From Mesostigma viride (Eukaryota; Streptophyta; Mesostigmatophyceae; Mesostigmatales; Mesostigmataceae): a DNA stretch of 64,000 nucleotides. Below the pieces are notes generated by a model that saw only the letters and a list, made by a program, of their open reading frames with translations, was not told where the DNA came from and did not search any database. Location: NCBI GenBank assembly GCA_009746045.1, contig RPFO01000114.1:1762411-1826410 (forward strand). Direction: 5' to 3'. Below are positions 1 to 11,828 of this stretch, in pieces (the stretch's first letter is position 1; every line of letters starts with the position of its first letter). The position numbers and the translations under genes are program-made.

Positions 1-14
1 TTTCTAGCATGGCC

Positions 15-36
15 CAGTCCTATGTATAGGACTGGC
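15..36. repeat. Hairpin (inverted repeat)
   Basis: A short palindrome with arms CCAGTCCTA and its complement. The same arm core (CAGTCCTA) recurs in the longer hairpin at 358-387, so the two may mark the ends of one degraded element. Function is not evident. Confidence 0.4.
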
Positions 37-357
37 AGTATTTGGCGTGTTTCAGGCAGTGCCAGTGGCCAAATTGAGTCCAGTTTTTTGCCACAGGTCA
101 AGAACTATATTGTTTACATGCCTGTATTTTTTTAACATGCATATGGAATTTATTCAATTTTTGCCACTCATGCTACCACACAAAAATGCAAATTCGCCGA
201 CGGTGCCATACATCCATGTAATTTTTAGGAGTTTGGGTCAAGTTTTCACTGATGTAGTATTTTTGCCAGCAAGAGGACATCAAATACTCCATAGACCCAC
301 ATCTAAGCATCTTGGATGGACCCCCCACCTAGTCACTACACACGGTTGAAAAAGGTC

Positions 358-387
358 AACTCAGTCCTATTATTAGGACTGAGTTGG
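358..387. repeat. Perfect 13-bp-stem hairpin
   Basis: Arms CAACTCAGTCCTA and its exact complement are separated by a TTAT loop. It is related to the hairpin at 15-36. It could be a transposon end or a structured RNA; nothing else supports either. Confidence 0.45.
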
Positions 388-396
388 GACAGACGA

Positions 397-627
397 CGAG
401 TTAAGGAGGCCCTCGAGGAGCACGTGGACCCCATTGCTGCAGATGTGGCGGCCATCGGCGGCACGCTGACTGCCGAGCTTCCCCTCCTTTCCACCGCCAC
501 CTCCACCATCTCCACCGCCACCTCCACCCTCCTCGCCTCCTCCACCGCCACCACCTCCACCTCCGACGCCATCACCGCCCAGCTCCGTGACATCGACCAG
601 CGTCTTAAGGGGATGGGACATATCTAA
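397..627 (+). pseudogene. Possible fragment of LINE ORF1 N-terminal region
   Basis: An open stretch encodes an Ala/Thr/Ser-rich segment ending in TAQLRDIDQRLKGM, which resembles the AAQLQRQTLDL stretch in the better ORF1 copy near 2700. It is low-complexity (Pro/Ser/Thr codons, CCACCT repeats), so the match may partly reflect composition. No downstream ORF1 domain follows and the frame ends at 627. I treat it as a relic rather than a gene. Confidence 0.25.
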
Positions 628-2400
628 AGTGCACTTTTCTGGAAAACAGACCTGTGCATGGGATAAAAATCCAGTTATGCTTCCAAACCATAAATATGTG
701 AAAAAAAAAATTTTCCAGCCACTTGGGGGTGGTACTACCCCCCAGCATGACCCAGTTATGAGCTAAAAATAGAAAAAGACGCTATTTTTGGCCGATTTTT
801 CCTAGGAGACTGGGCAAACCAAAAGGGACCAAACCACATATTTTCCTAAAATCCCCACCCTTGCAAATAAATCTGGCTACTCAGGACCACAAAATAAGCA
901 CGTTTAGATTATTTATAGGGTTTAGCCCAAAACACGTATTGTTTTGGTCCTAAAAAAATAAATCAAATAGTAGACACATGCAAAAATTCCAGTGATGATA
1001 TTTATACTAGGCCTAGGGTGGGAATTTCACTCTCACAAAGTTTGAGCTCATTCTGAGCACGTTTACTCATGTTATTAGTGTAAACGTGCAAAAAAAAAAT
1101 GACAGAAAATCCCGCTTATGAGCACAAACACCAGACCTATTACACCCTAGCCCACCACCAACTGGGCCAAACCAAGTCAAATTAATTCATTTATGATGTT
1201 AAAAAGCTTGCCACAAAATCCCAGGTCATTCTGAGCTAGTTTGGTCATAATACAGCATGGTCACAGCTGCCAACCTCATGCCTGGTACAACATGGCATGA
1301 GGGTCACCATAAGCACATTCCTAAGCTTGCCCCCTGCAAATTGGGCAGAAGCACGTAAAGCAAATGCTAGATGCTTGAAGAAGACATCCACCGACTCTTA
1401 AATCATTACGCAAGCAGGCATGACCACTTGCGGGAATCACCTCATAGCTAATACCCAGTCATGATGCTAAAGGATAAAAGGGCCATCCTTTAATATTGTC
1501 ATCATAAGCACCTGATCCTTATCATCTAGGAAGCCCCAGCCATGTTTAATGGAAGCAAAAAATATAGGAAGGAGATAACTATATCACACATGCTCACCTT
1601 CCCTACAACTTCACACCTTGTTTTCCAGCAGGCTGAAGAGCCAAGACAAGCGTTTATGAGCTCGCCAGCTCCTTGCAACGTTGATGCCGCTCCCAGGCAG
1701 CTAGGGTCCTTGACTACGCAATATACAATGTCAACCATATGAAAAACTCCATAAAACAAAGTGTAGCAGAGCCGCAAAACTGCCCGATCAACTCTTGCTA
1801 GCTTTAAGAAGCATGGCATACGCAGCATAAGGCAAAACATTGAAACCTGCGGAAAATCAGATAGCGCAACTGTGCACAACAAGTGGCGAACAAAATAGCA
1901 AGAACACCCGGAATCGGCGCCAAAGCTACATGCCATGGGAACATTTAGAGCGCAAACAGACTGGGCGGTGACATGCGGCAAATGAACGTACCACGGCCGG
2001 CTTTATTTCCTACCCAGGCGCGCGAGACATCCAGCCAGCCATGGATGGCTTGACCGCGGATCGCGCAGGCCTGAACGATATCATTTCAGAAATGACGGGA
2101 AATGGCCGCAGATCGAAGCCGCTTAGGATGCTTTCACGGTTTCCATTACTAAACGCTTCTTCCTGCATCAATATAACCCACAAATCTTAAATTCTACCGT
2201 CGCAGGCACGCATTCTAAATTAATATATGCGGCCAGATTTTCGGATTAGACCCCCGTGCAAATCTGGATTAAGAAAGGCACCGACTTTTCAAATTGTGCA
2301 TATCTGGCTATGAAACATCATACTAGTACATCGTTTAAAACCACCGGCGTACATTTTTCGCTTGTCGCCTGGCCGATTAGGCAAAATTTTACGAAACGCA
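628..2400. other. AT-rich spacer, no gene seen
   Basis: Only short incidental open frames are present, none with recognisable motifs or compositional coding signal. No tandem array or terminal repeat was noticed. Confidence 0.5.
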
Positions 2401-2503
2401 CGTCGCCATGGCCACCTCCGCACGAGGTGGGCGCATTGTGCACCACAATTTCACGGTCCGGGGGTACCGGCGCGAATTTTTTGGCGCCAAAAAAAATTCC
2501 GAT

Positions 2504-3655
2504 ATGTCCCGTCCCCTTAAGGACAACGCCATCGCTATCGAGGTTCTGCAGAACACCGCAGGCCTCACCGCCCAGGCGGTGAAGGACATTGCCGCCAAGC
2601 CATCCCCGGCTGGCCTGGCCGGCGATGCTCCTCCCATCACCACATGGGCGGACATGCTTAAGCAACATACCACCTCCACCACCTCCGCCGTCGCAGCCCA
2701 GCTCCAGCGGCAGACGCTTGACCTCCGCGAGGAGGCCGAGCTCTCCAAGCGCAGCCTCAACGCCATCCTCAAGAACTTCGACCTGGTGGAAGGTGAGAAT
2801 TCCGAGAAGCTTGCAGCCTTGCACGTGCGTTTGAGAGCAAAATCCTTGCACGCATGGGCCTCCTTGGTGAGATCAGTAAGCTGACCGCCCACCGCCTCCC
2901 CCGCGCGCGGGGTAAGGCAGGGGCGCCTCCGCTTCTTCTCATCTTTAAGAGCCCAGCGGACAAGGTTTCGTTCCTCAGACGCCGCAAGCGGCTCGAGAAC
3001 ACTCCCTTAATTCACCGTGGACGACGACTTGACCCTGGCGCAGCAACAACGGCGACGGGAGCTATGGCCGACCTACCTCCAGCTCCGGCAGACCAAGGCG
3101 GGCCAGCCGGTGTACTGGAAGGGGGCGGACATCTACGTCGGCCACAACCCCTGGCACGCGACCCCCTCAACCACCGCGGCCCCAGCGACTCCGGCAGCCC
3201 CAGCCTAGGGGAATACAGCAGCAGTAGAATAGATAGACAGTGGCCTTGTACATGCCCGCCTATGACTACAGGCACTAACTATACCAGCTGATGCCTAGCA
3301 TTTTTAGTCATGTACATGTGTGCCTATGATGAGCCACCCTCCAGATGATACCTAGCTTTATTTAATTATGCCGTGCCCATGCAGGGGTTCACTCCCTGCT
3401 GAGAAGCCATGCCCTAGCTCTTGTATAGCCATGTTGATCTTCCCCCACATGACATACTCCCCCTTAGCTGGGCATAGTGTGAAGATCATGAGGGTGTAGG
3501 TGCCCCTGGTGCACCTAGAGCAAGTGTTGTTCACATTCCCACCCTTGCAGGAAGTAGCTTAGAATGTATGATAGGCCATATGCCCCTTCTCTGGGCTATG
3601 TGCTACATATACTCCCAACGGAGTTATGTTACAATTCAATTCAATTCAATTCAAT
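2504..3655 (+). mobile_element. ORF1-only non-autonomous LINE derivative, frameshifted
   Basis: An L1-type ORF1 begins at ATG 2504 with a predicted coiled-coil part (AAQLQRQTLDLREEAELSKR) followed by an RNA-binding-like part (LLLIFKSPADKVSFLRRRK). The C-terminal domain contains DDDLTLAQQQRRRELWPTYL, then PVYWKGADIYV, with a stop near 3208. Continuity needs frame changes near 2835 and near 3010, so this copy is dead. No ORF2 follows. About 450 bp of 3'UTR lead to the stem-loop CTCCCAACGGAG and a tandem AATTC tail (about 3632-3653). Related copies lie at 16642-17361, 42335-42550 and 43949-44700. The arrangement recalls mammalian HAL1 half-L1s, which is an inference by analogy. Confidence 0.65.
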
Positions 3656-3712
3656 AACCTAATACCTTTGCATGAGAATGAGTAAACAATGAAAACCCGC
3701 ATGCATTTTTTT

Positions 3713-3880
3713 TAATTAAAAAATTATAACATGACTCCGTTGGGAGATCATGTAGCACATATTCCCGTGCTGAATGGATGGAGGTGGGCGAAGCCGCGAA
3801 AGCGAACTAGTCTAACTCTAAGCTAATCTAATCTAGGAAAACCCTAACTATTCTACTCAGCAAAGCGCCCCTTCCGGCAT
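3713..3880 (-). mobile_element. LINE 3' end fragment
   Basis: On the minus strand this is a 3'UTR piece ending in the stem-loop CTCCCAACGGAG and an AATTT-like tail (3713-3730). It is nearly the same sequence as the adjacent 3885-4010 segment, so two copies are stacked head to tail. It is strongly 5' truncated with no coding part. Confidence 0.55.
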
Positions 3881-3884
3881 GCAT

Positions 3885-4320
3885 ATTAAAAATTAAATTA
3901 AATTATAACATGCCTCCGTGGGGAGATCATGTAGTAGCACATATTCCATGATGGATGGGGTGGAGGAAGCCGCGTGATCGAACTATCCTAACTCTAAGCT
4001 ATCTAGAAAATCCTAACTACACTACTCATCAAAACGCCGCCTCCGCTTGGGGGGAGGGGGCTTGCCCACAGGGTCGGGCGTGTGCGCCTTGACAATCTTC
4101 TTCCACCGCGTCTTGTCCTGCATGGCAGTCCAAAGACGGGAGAGAGAGTGGATGCGGTGCTCAAACTGGGCTGGGACCACTAGGTCGTCCAGCAACATCT
4201 GGATGTAGGTCGTGACAGGTTTCCCTACCCTTTTGGGAATGCCCTCGGGGCCAGGCCAGGCATGCATATACCCCAGCCAAAACTTATATTCAATCAAGTT
4301 ACGACCAGCACAAAAAAATA
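3885..4320 (-). mobile_element. 5'-truncated LINE: end of ORF2 plus 3'UTR
   Basis: The minus strand encodes the last part of a LINE ORF2 ending MQDKTRWKKIVKAHTPD then a Pro/Arg-rich tail and a stop at 4022. A 3'UTR and an AATTT tail (3885-3900) follow. The same C-terminus and 3'UTR occur in plus orientation at 15385-15597. The 5' limit is approximate. It is a dead-on-arrival copy with no RT motifs. Confidence 0.6.
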
Positions 4321-4717
4321 TGTGTACATTACAAATGCATGCAGCGCTACTAGGCAATAGCAACCCCATGCCCCAAACTATATCTACAACAGCACTGCGG
4401 AAGGGCACCAGCAAGCCTGTGCTGGTCTCACTAAATGTATACTAGTATATACAAGCAATAGCCATGCACTGAGCGTTACATGGCCGATCTTTAATTGGAC
4501 CACTCCTTGTCCTCGCTCTTCAAACAGCACTTCGAACTGCACACACGTCCATGCTTGCAAAATGGTGATGCACTGATGCGATGATGTTTGCAATTCAGAC
4601 GACCCGCTGGGACGGACAGGGCAATTCACGAGGCCAATTTGGACCAGACCTCGTCCTTTCTTATCCATGCCTCAATTATACTCTCATCCTCGCCGTTAAT
4701 ACAGACAGCAGTGCACA

Positions 4718-7700
4718 TTAAGAGGCCACTTTGGACCAGTCCTTGTCCTTGCTATCCGCCAGAAACTTCTCAAGCTCACCCAGCGCGGTGACAAACGTCG
4801 CCTGGCCGAACCCAAAGCGCACAAAATCCGCGTACTCCGGGCACACGCACGCGCCCGGCAGCAGCAGCACGCTATATTTAGACTCGGCGGCATCCGTGCA
4901 GAACGCGGTGGCGCTCCCGTCGGCGGTCAGCAGGCGTGGCATCAGCCGCACAAAGGCCAGGTTGGTGTGGTTCTCGTGGGCAAGGGAGGAGGCGTCGAAG
5001 CAGTCCGGGTGCCTGTGCAGGAAGGAGAGGAAAGCGGCGCGGTTGGCGGCAGCCAGCTCGCGGTTGCGGCGGAGGATGGTGGCCGCCTGCCGGATGCCGA
5101 CCTGTGTGCCATACGCATATTAAACACAATATGCATAGCGTTCAACCGGTGATACAGGGTGTAGTAGTATTAGAGAAGGTGTAGTAGCATTAGAGAGCTG
5201 GATAACAATCAATAAGAATGATTAGCACCGCGTAGTCTTAGTATTAGAGAGATGGATAACAATCAAGAAGAATGGCTAGCATTGCTACACGCATCTACTG
5301 GCTAGTCTCATAAGGTACGTGGCGGATGCCACTTCTCGTGCACAGATCCAGAGGGGCGGAACTGCGGCAGATGTACGTAAACCTCTCTGTTACATGCAAG
5401 GTCGATGACATCCTTGCGTACATTAGGTGAACAGAAAGGAGCGGGACGGTGATGGAAGGAAAGAAACGAAAATGAAACCAAGTTCCAATTTACCATGGCC
5501 ATGGGGGGGACGCCTGGAATCACAGATCACAAACAGCGCACTAAAGGTCCCGCACGAAACTTCCGAGTCACGGGAAAGTCCGGCGCGCGACTGGGTATAC
5601 GACGCGTCAAGGTGGCATCGAGCACCACACAGTGGGTGCGAGAATAGCCAGAAATGTGTGTTACTATGCCCCATGAATGAATAGCAACTTGTCTGCAGGG
5701 TACAACATTGCTCAAGAACGGCCAGCTAGAGAAAAAGCCCCCCAACAGGAACGGGCCCCAAATAAAGACAATCCCCGAAGCCGCACCTCCGCCAACAGCT
5801 CGGTCATTCCTGGCGTGCAGATGCTGGTGAAGTCCTTGTAGCGGTGCAGGCTCTGGATAACTTGGCGGTTGCGGGTGGCCACCCAGCCCACGCGCAGGCC
5901 TGGGGGCGGTTAAGAACCGTTTCAAAGTGCGAAACCAGACAGTGCACCCAGGCACGAATGTGCACACAAATTAGGTCAGCCTCGTCGTGGTGCCATCCAT
6001 TACTGGTTGGACAATAGCACCAGTTACTGGTTGGACCTCCATTACTGGCATCCGTTACAGATCACTTGGACCTGGAAGTCCCCTTTTCAAAAGGTAGTCG
6101 CGCCTAACTTGAGGCCGAGCTGCGTTTCAGACGGCTATAATTTACCACCTATACCTGAGAACTGGGGATGGACCCATCAACCTGTGGTGCGAAAGTTGGA
6201 AAGCTGCACAGGAAGCAGCGGGCAGGAAGGTAAAACACAAGTGCCAGCGTTTGCCAAGGACTACGTGTTCACACTCCAGAAACGAATGAATTGATTAGCA
6301 GAAACAAATAAATTGATCTGCAGAAAGAAAGGACTTACATCTCCGCGTTTGGGATGGAACTGGACCAGACTGTCAGCTATACCATGCCCCGAGAGCACGT
6401 GCAAAGCTGCAAGCATACATTTCCTCAAGTTTATATTTCCCAAGTTTACTTGTTCTATCTATACCTACATAAACATTCTACCGCCACATGTACCTGGCGT
6501 GCCGGACGGCTGACTAGAGCCCCACCACAAACCTTATTAATACTTTTTTACCTATCTACTGAACTGATGCACCACAAACCTTATTAATACTTTCTTACCT
6601 TTCTACTGAACTGATGCACCTAAACTGGCACGTCAAAGGGCTCGGAGAGTGCACGCACGAGCACACCACCGAAGAGAGTGCCTGCTGGCACCGTCACCTA
6701 CCCGGCATGCCGAATGGCTTGGAGAGCACGTTGAGGGAGATGGCGTTCTCCCACAGCATGCACGCCGGGGGGACCGGCTCGCTGTCTTTGCGGTACACCT
6801 GGCAGGGTGGGTGGGTGAAGGAGGTCCGGGGGGGGGGGGGGCAGAGCTCTTGTTAGAGGTGCCAAGGTCAGTGGAAAATAGAAGCCTATTATGGGGCTGG
6901 TTGGTGAAAATGTTGAACGTTCCTTGGCATGTGCAAACAGGGGAGGCTGGAGGCACGCCTGCTGCCAACCCACTTCACGCGCCAATCCACACCACTACTC
7001 CTTCCATCCCTGGGGCAGCGACACCCCCCGACTTGCCCAGGCATCATGCATGCCTGGTCCAGCCGCAGCCCACTACTTATCCTGCCATCCCTGGGCCAAC
7101 GACATCATGTCCACCTTGCGCGGTGCATCGCGCGAGCCAACCGACGTGTGCAAAATTCAGTACCACTTATAGGAAGCGAAAAAAAAAAAAAAAAAGAATC
7201 TATCACGGTTTTGCTCGACATGTCCATGGGTAGATCACGCGAGCCGATCGATACGTCCATGAGCGTTGGCCTACCCTGTCTGCAACGTGGTCGGGTTTTG
7301 TTGTCCGAGCCCCCTTTCCCCTCGTTCACCTCATCCACCACCAACACCTCGCCCAGGTGGCTAGTCTTGCTTCTAGATGCATGCTCCTTTGTCCCCCAGC
7401 CATTTGGCTAGCGGTTGCCGCACTCACCATGTTTAAAAAAATCTATTTGTTCAAAGGATCTTTCGCTGTACAGCAACCGCGCCCAAGACCCCGAGCCCTA
7501 CGCGCTGCACAAACAGCTACTGGTGTACCCACATATACCAGTTCGTGGTCCGAAAGTAATGCATCGATGCTGGCCTGGCAAACCCAACTCATCTACAAAC
7601 AGCACACGCCCATCACAGGCCAGATTCCTAGACCGTCGCGATTCCATGCTCCTTGTACCATCCATCGCCATTCACCACCTCATCCACTGTCAGCATGTAC

Positions 7701-10351
7701 GATTGGTATTGGTTTCAAGGTCAATACAAGTGCATGGTCAGTGCACCGAACGCAGTCCTAACACACCCACCTCGTCCACAAACAGCAGCAGGTCGTGTCG
7801 CTTGGCGACCTCCACCACCCGCATGAGCGTGTCCGCCGGCATGGTGTACCCCGTCGGATTGTGGGGGCTGTTCAAGTAGATCGCCCGCGTAGACCCCGGC
7901 CGTACCATCGACGCCAGCTCATCGACGTCCAGCCACCAGTCAGGCCTAAAATCATCATCATTCTGCTGGCGACCGGGGCTAGGCAAATCACTTGAAGGGC
8001 TACAACCCGATTTCGTGACAGTGGCAGCAGTAGGTGTAGAACTAGCGGCAGCCTTGTGCTGGCGATTGCTGGCGCCGTTCACGCCAGCATCCACGGAGGA
8101 TGTGACCTTGGAGGACGTGACGTCGATAGCATCATGGATGGCACCCTGGTGGATGTTGGGAGCGGTGCCAGTCTCGGAAGCACCCTCCTTCCCCCCCACA
8201 CCGCGGATGGCGTCGCCGGCGCAACAGCTGGCGCCTGTCCTGGCGGAGCGACCCAGGGGCCCTGGCGGGTGCATCTTCCATTTCGACACCTGGCACCCGC
8301 GGAACTCGGCCACCGAGATGCAGCTCTGGCGATTGGAGGAGAAGTTGATGAGCGAGGCACGAACAGGGAAGATGATGACAGAGGCAGGGAAAGTGGATGA
8401 CATCAGCGGACACCAACATGAGACACAGCGACGCCGCTCGGCCGACACAAGAGGCGGAAGCATTCGGCAATTCGTATGGTCCTGCAGGTAGTGTTCTACA
8501 AGTGTACTTCGATAATAAGTTTATTGTAGTACTAGTATAGTATTTAGTAGATATAATTACTACTAAAAACAATCTGACACTAAGTTACTACTACAAGTAA
8601 TTTGATACTGCAAGAAGTAGTATGACAGCATCCTTCTTCTGGAATGAAAGCAGTGAGCGTGACGGGCGCGAGCGCCGGGTCTATCATCCAGAAGGGGGCC
8701 TTGCATGGTCAACGAGGGCGGGAGGCGTGACACGCACAACCACCAGAGCAAGGATTTGAGACACGAAGAAGGGTGCTAGGATAGAGGTCCTACGTGGGAT
8801 AGAGGTCCCTTGCCTGGCACGACGGCCACTGAGCGATCACGGCCAACACTAGTGTGATATTGCAAGAATGCAAGAAGTATGCAAGAAGTATGCAAGTAGT
8901 ATGTTTTGAGATACGTGAGGTCCAAGAGGTCCCTTGCCTGGCACGACGGCCACTGAACGATCACGGCCAACACTAGTGTGATATTGCAAGAAGTATGCAA
9001 GAAGTATGCAAGAAGTATGCAAGAAGTATGTTTTGAGATACGTGAGGTCCTAGAGGTCCCTTGCCTGGTACGACGGCCACTGAACAACCAGGTGGTCACC
9101 CGGCCGCAGCACCGCTGCCATGAAGTTGTGGATCGCCTCGCCCGCGCCCACGTGGACCAGCACGTCCTCCTCGGTGATCACCCCGCCATCGGTCCTAATC
9201 CTGTCATCCGTGGGGACCGTGTCCGCGCCACCCGTGACGGACACTCCCTCATTCGTGGTCGCTGAGCCCTCAACCTTGTGGGTGGCCGCGAGATCGCCTG
9301 CGTCAAGGATCTGGCCGTAGGGTGGCCGGTACATGTGCCTGCGCGAACGCGGCGAGGGGCAGAATGGATAGCTAACCTTTGATTTAGTAGAAGCAGAGGA
9401 TGGTTAAGGATACCGTAGAAAAGGTAAGTCACGCGCGCACGACCCAACCACAAAGCCACGAAAGCGACACCTGGCCTCACTCGGCACAGAGGCTTCGGAG
9501 CCACAGAGGCGCTTCAGAGAACAACCCATCGCACAAGGCGTTGGGTACTTCCTGAGCCTCCCGTGGCAACCGTGTCATCGCAGCACGACGCGTGCACGCG
9601 TGGCATGAGCCGACCCACCCCCACCCACTGTGCGACCACAGGAACTCCAGGGCCCTGCCTCGTGACATGATATCGTAGTAGTTGACTGCTATATGGTACT
9701 AGTACATACATGACATACATGAAGTAGAAGTAGTGCCAAGTAGTATGAACATGGCAGCCCCGGGACTAAGACGCGGGTCCGGGTTCCAGTTCTGGTGTTG
9801 TGGGCTGCCTTTCCTGTAGTTGAGTCCTGTTGACTCTTGTAGAGTGTGCTGTTCTCTGGGCGGTATCTGCTGTCTAGGTCGTACTTCCTTTTCGCTTGCC
9901 TTGGGAAGCTTTTTTTGAAGGTAACTTTTGTCAATAATTAGATATAGCAGCCTTGGCAACGAAAAAGTCTTGGACACTCCAAAGCGGCCCACTGTGCGAT
10001 AGCCCTAAACCCTACCCCCCCCCCCCCCCCCTTTGTCGCGCTGGCCCTAAACCTGACACCGGCGAGCAGGTCTTACGTTGCGATCGTCCGCCGCAGAGAG
10101 AGCGTGCCCTTGCTCTCCGTGTACCCCAGCCGCGAGGCCAGCAGCCGCTCCAGGGACCCTGGCTCGAGTGCCAGCAGCTCGGCCACGCTGCGCGTCTCGC
10201 TGTCCGACAGGCACGCAAGGTGGCGCGCCGTGAACTCGTACCGGTCAAACCATCGCTCCAGCTGGAAGGGGGTGATCTCGCCGTCGCGACCGGGGAAGAG
10301 TGGCAGTGCGCCCACGGCACCGGCCGCAGTGGCTCCCCCACCCATCTTCAT
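4718..10351 (-). CDS. PLP-dependent class I/II aminotransferase (6 exons)
   Basis: Exons on the minus strand: 10351-10077, 9338-9065, 8325-7771, 6798-6702, 5899-5787, 5101-4718; 565 residues, all phases agree. It is a fold-type I PLP enzyme. Visible landmarks are VQWPSYQ (substrate/cofactor region), LNSPHNPTG, LLLFVDE (Asp that binds the pyridine nitrogen), NVLSKPFGMPG with the Schiff-base lysine at about residue 395, LRVGW, and a small C-terminal domain ending LEKFLADSKDKD. The N-terminus (FQLERWFDRYEF) resembles the bacterial capreomycidine-synthase-like aminotransferases. The amino-acid substrate cannot be told from sequence. Exon 3 carries a low-complexity insert of about 100 residues. 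Intron 2 uses a GC donor (CAG|GCAAGG). The ATG at 10351 is the first good start; the frame stays open upstream through a repeat, so a longer N-terminus is possible. No targeting signal is obvious. Confidence 0.88.
5161..5280. repeat. Intronic tandem duplication (aminotransferase)
   Basis: Two diverged copies of a segment containing TAGTATTAGAGAG and TGGATAACAATCAA lie in the last intron, with a further partial copy at the left. Confidence 0.5.
6526..6614. repeat. Intronic tandem duplication
   Basis: Two near-identical copies of a segment of about 44 bp containing CACCACAAACCTTATTAATA and ACTGAACTGATGCACC lie just downstream of aminotransferase exon 4. Confidence 0.6.
8802..9085. repeat. Tandem repeat spanning an exon-intron junction
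   Basis: A unit of about 125 bp starting AGGTCCCTTGCCTGG occurs at 8802, 8927 and 9053. The last copy is the true 3' end of aminotransferase exon 2 with its GC donor; the other two are intronic copies of that junction. Within each unit TGCAAGAAGTA is itself tandemly repeated. Confidence 0.8.
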
Positions 10352-10365
10352 GTTTGAGCATGGGA

Positions 10366-10582
10366 AGGGGCGGGGGCGGGGGCGGGGGCGGGGGCGGGGG
10401 CGGGGGCGGGGGCGGGGGCGGGGGCGGGGGCGGGGGCGGGGCGGGGCGGGGGCGGGGGCGGGGGCGGGGGCGGGGGCGGGGGCAGGGGCAGGGGCAGGGG
10501 CAGGGGCAGGGGCAGGGGCAGGGGCAGGGGCAGGGGCAGGGGCAGGGGCAGGGGCAGGGGCAGGGGCAGGGGCAGGGGCAGA
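10366..10582. repeat. (GGGGCG)n / (GGGGCA)n hexanucleotide array
   Basis: The array sits about 15 bp upstream of the aminotransferase start codon, probably in its 5'UTR or promoter. The left half is GGGGCG units and the right half GGGGCA. Because the period is six, minus-strand frames stay open as Pro-Ala or Arg-Pro dipeptide repeats. The G-rich plus strand could form G-quadruplexes. Confidence 0.85.
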
Positions 10583-10982
10583 GGCAGTTTGTGGATGCCA
10601 GCACAATGGCGTCAGAGTGTGGGTACAGTGGGTGCCGTAGGGGGAAGGGGGAGGTGGGGGGTGGGGGTGGGGGGTGGAGGGGGAAGGGATTGGGGAGGGT
10701 GTCAGCCAGTGCTGGCTCGGCAGGTATACAGAAGCAGATGGGTGGCCAGGTGCAACCGCTGGCAGCAGCAATCCGATGCTCAAATGTCAAGAAGGAAAGC
10801 ATGGGAAGGGCATCTAATCTTTTTGAACGAGGGCAGCGTGGAATGGGTGGCCGATGGAGCACTGGTGTAGCTGCCTGGCCGTGGCATGCAACATGGCTAT
10901 GGCATGCAACATGGGATGCTAGCATGACATAGCGTGGGATGCTAGCACATAACAATACTGCCGGAAGCAGTGAATGTGAACC

Positions 10983-11388
10983 GTGTTCATTAGCACGCTA
11001 TTGTTACAGCGTCCATATTGGTGGTTTTGGTTTGGGGGTCAGCCTTGGCGGTTAATTAGCTGGATTGGTCTTGGCTGCCAGCCGGAAGCCCATGGGCTAA
11101 TAACTGTTTCATTATTATTATTATTATTATTATTATTTATTTATTTTGAAGTACATCAATTGCAGCCAGCATGGGCGTTGGTATACTAGTTTTCGTACAT
11201 TGGATTGAGTCGTCCCGTTGCTCCAGCCAGTCAAACACTTGGGCGACAGAACTAACAAGCCGCTACTCTTGCTCTTTTAGTGTTTATCTGCGAAACCAAC
11301 TCGGAAGACCCAGGATGGCTTATGTGACCTTTTCCTTGTTTGCTTTAACGAACCCTAGGTGCAAACCCCTCGACAGAAATATACACCC
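10983..11388. other. Spacer with (ATT)n microsatellite
   Basis: No gene seen. An ATT run lies near 11112-11140. Confidence 0.5.
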
Positions 11389-11445
11389 CTAAACTCTAAA
11401 CACCTAAGCCCTCAACCCTTTACCCTCAACCCTCAACCCTCGACC

Positions 11446-11476
<31 letters not shown>

Positions 11477-11828
11477 GACCCTCGACCCTCGACCCTTGAC
11501 CCTCGACCCTGGAACCTCGACCCTCGACCCTCGACCCTCGACCCTCGACCCTCGACCCTCGACCCTCGACCCTCGACCCTCGACCCTCGACCCTCGACCC
11601 TCGACCCTCGACCCTCGACCCTCGACCCTCGACCCTCGACCCTGCACCCTGCACCCTGCACCCTGCACCCTCCACCCTCCACCCTCCACCCTCCACCCTC
11701 CACCCTCCACCCTCCACCCTCCACCCTCCACCCTCCACCCTCCACCCTCCACCCTCCACCCTCCACCCTCCACCCTCCACCCTCCACCCTCCACCCTCCA
11801 CCCTCCACCCTCCACCCTCCACCCTCCA
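11389..11828. repeat. Telomere-like heptamer minisatellite
   Basis: An array of 7-bp units. The left edge reads CCCCTAAACTCTAAACACC, close to plant-type CCCTAAA; it then changes to CCCTCAA, CCCTCGA, a few CCCTGCA and finally CCCTCCA. The heptamer register is kept almost throughout. Open frames across it on both strands are repeat artefacts. Confidence 0.85.
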
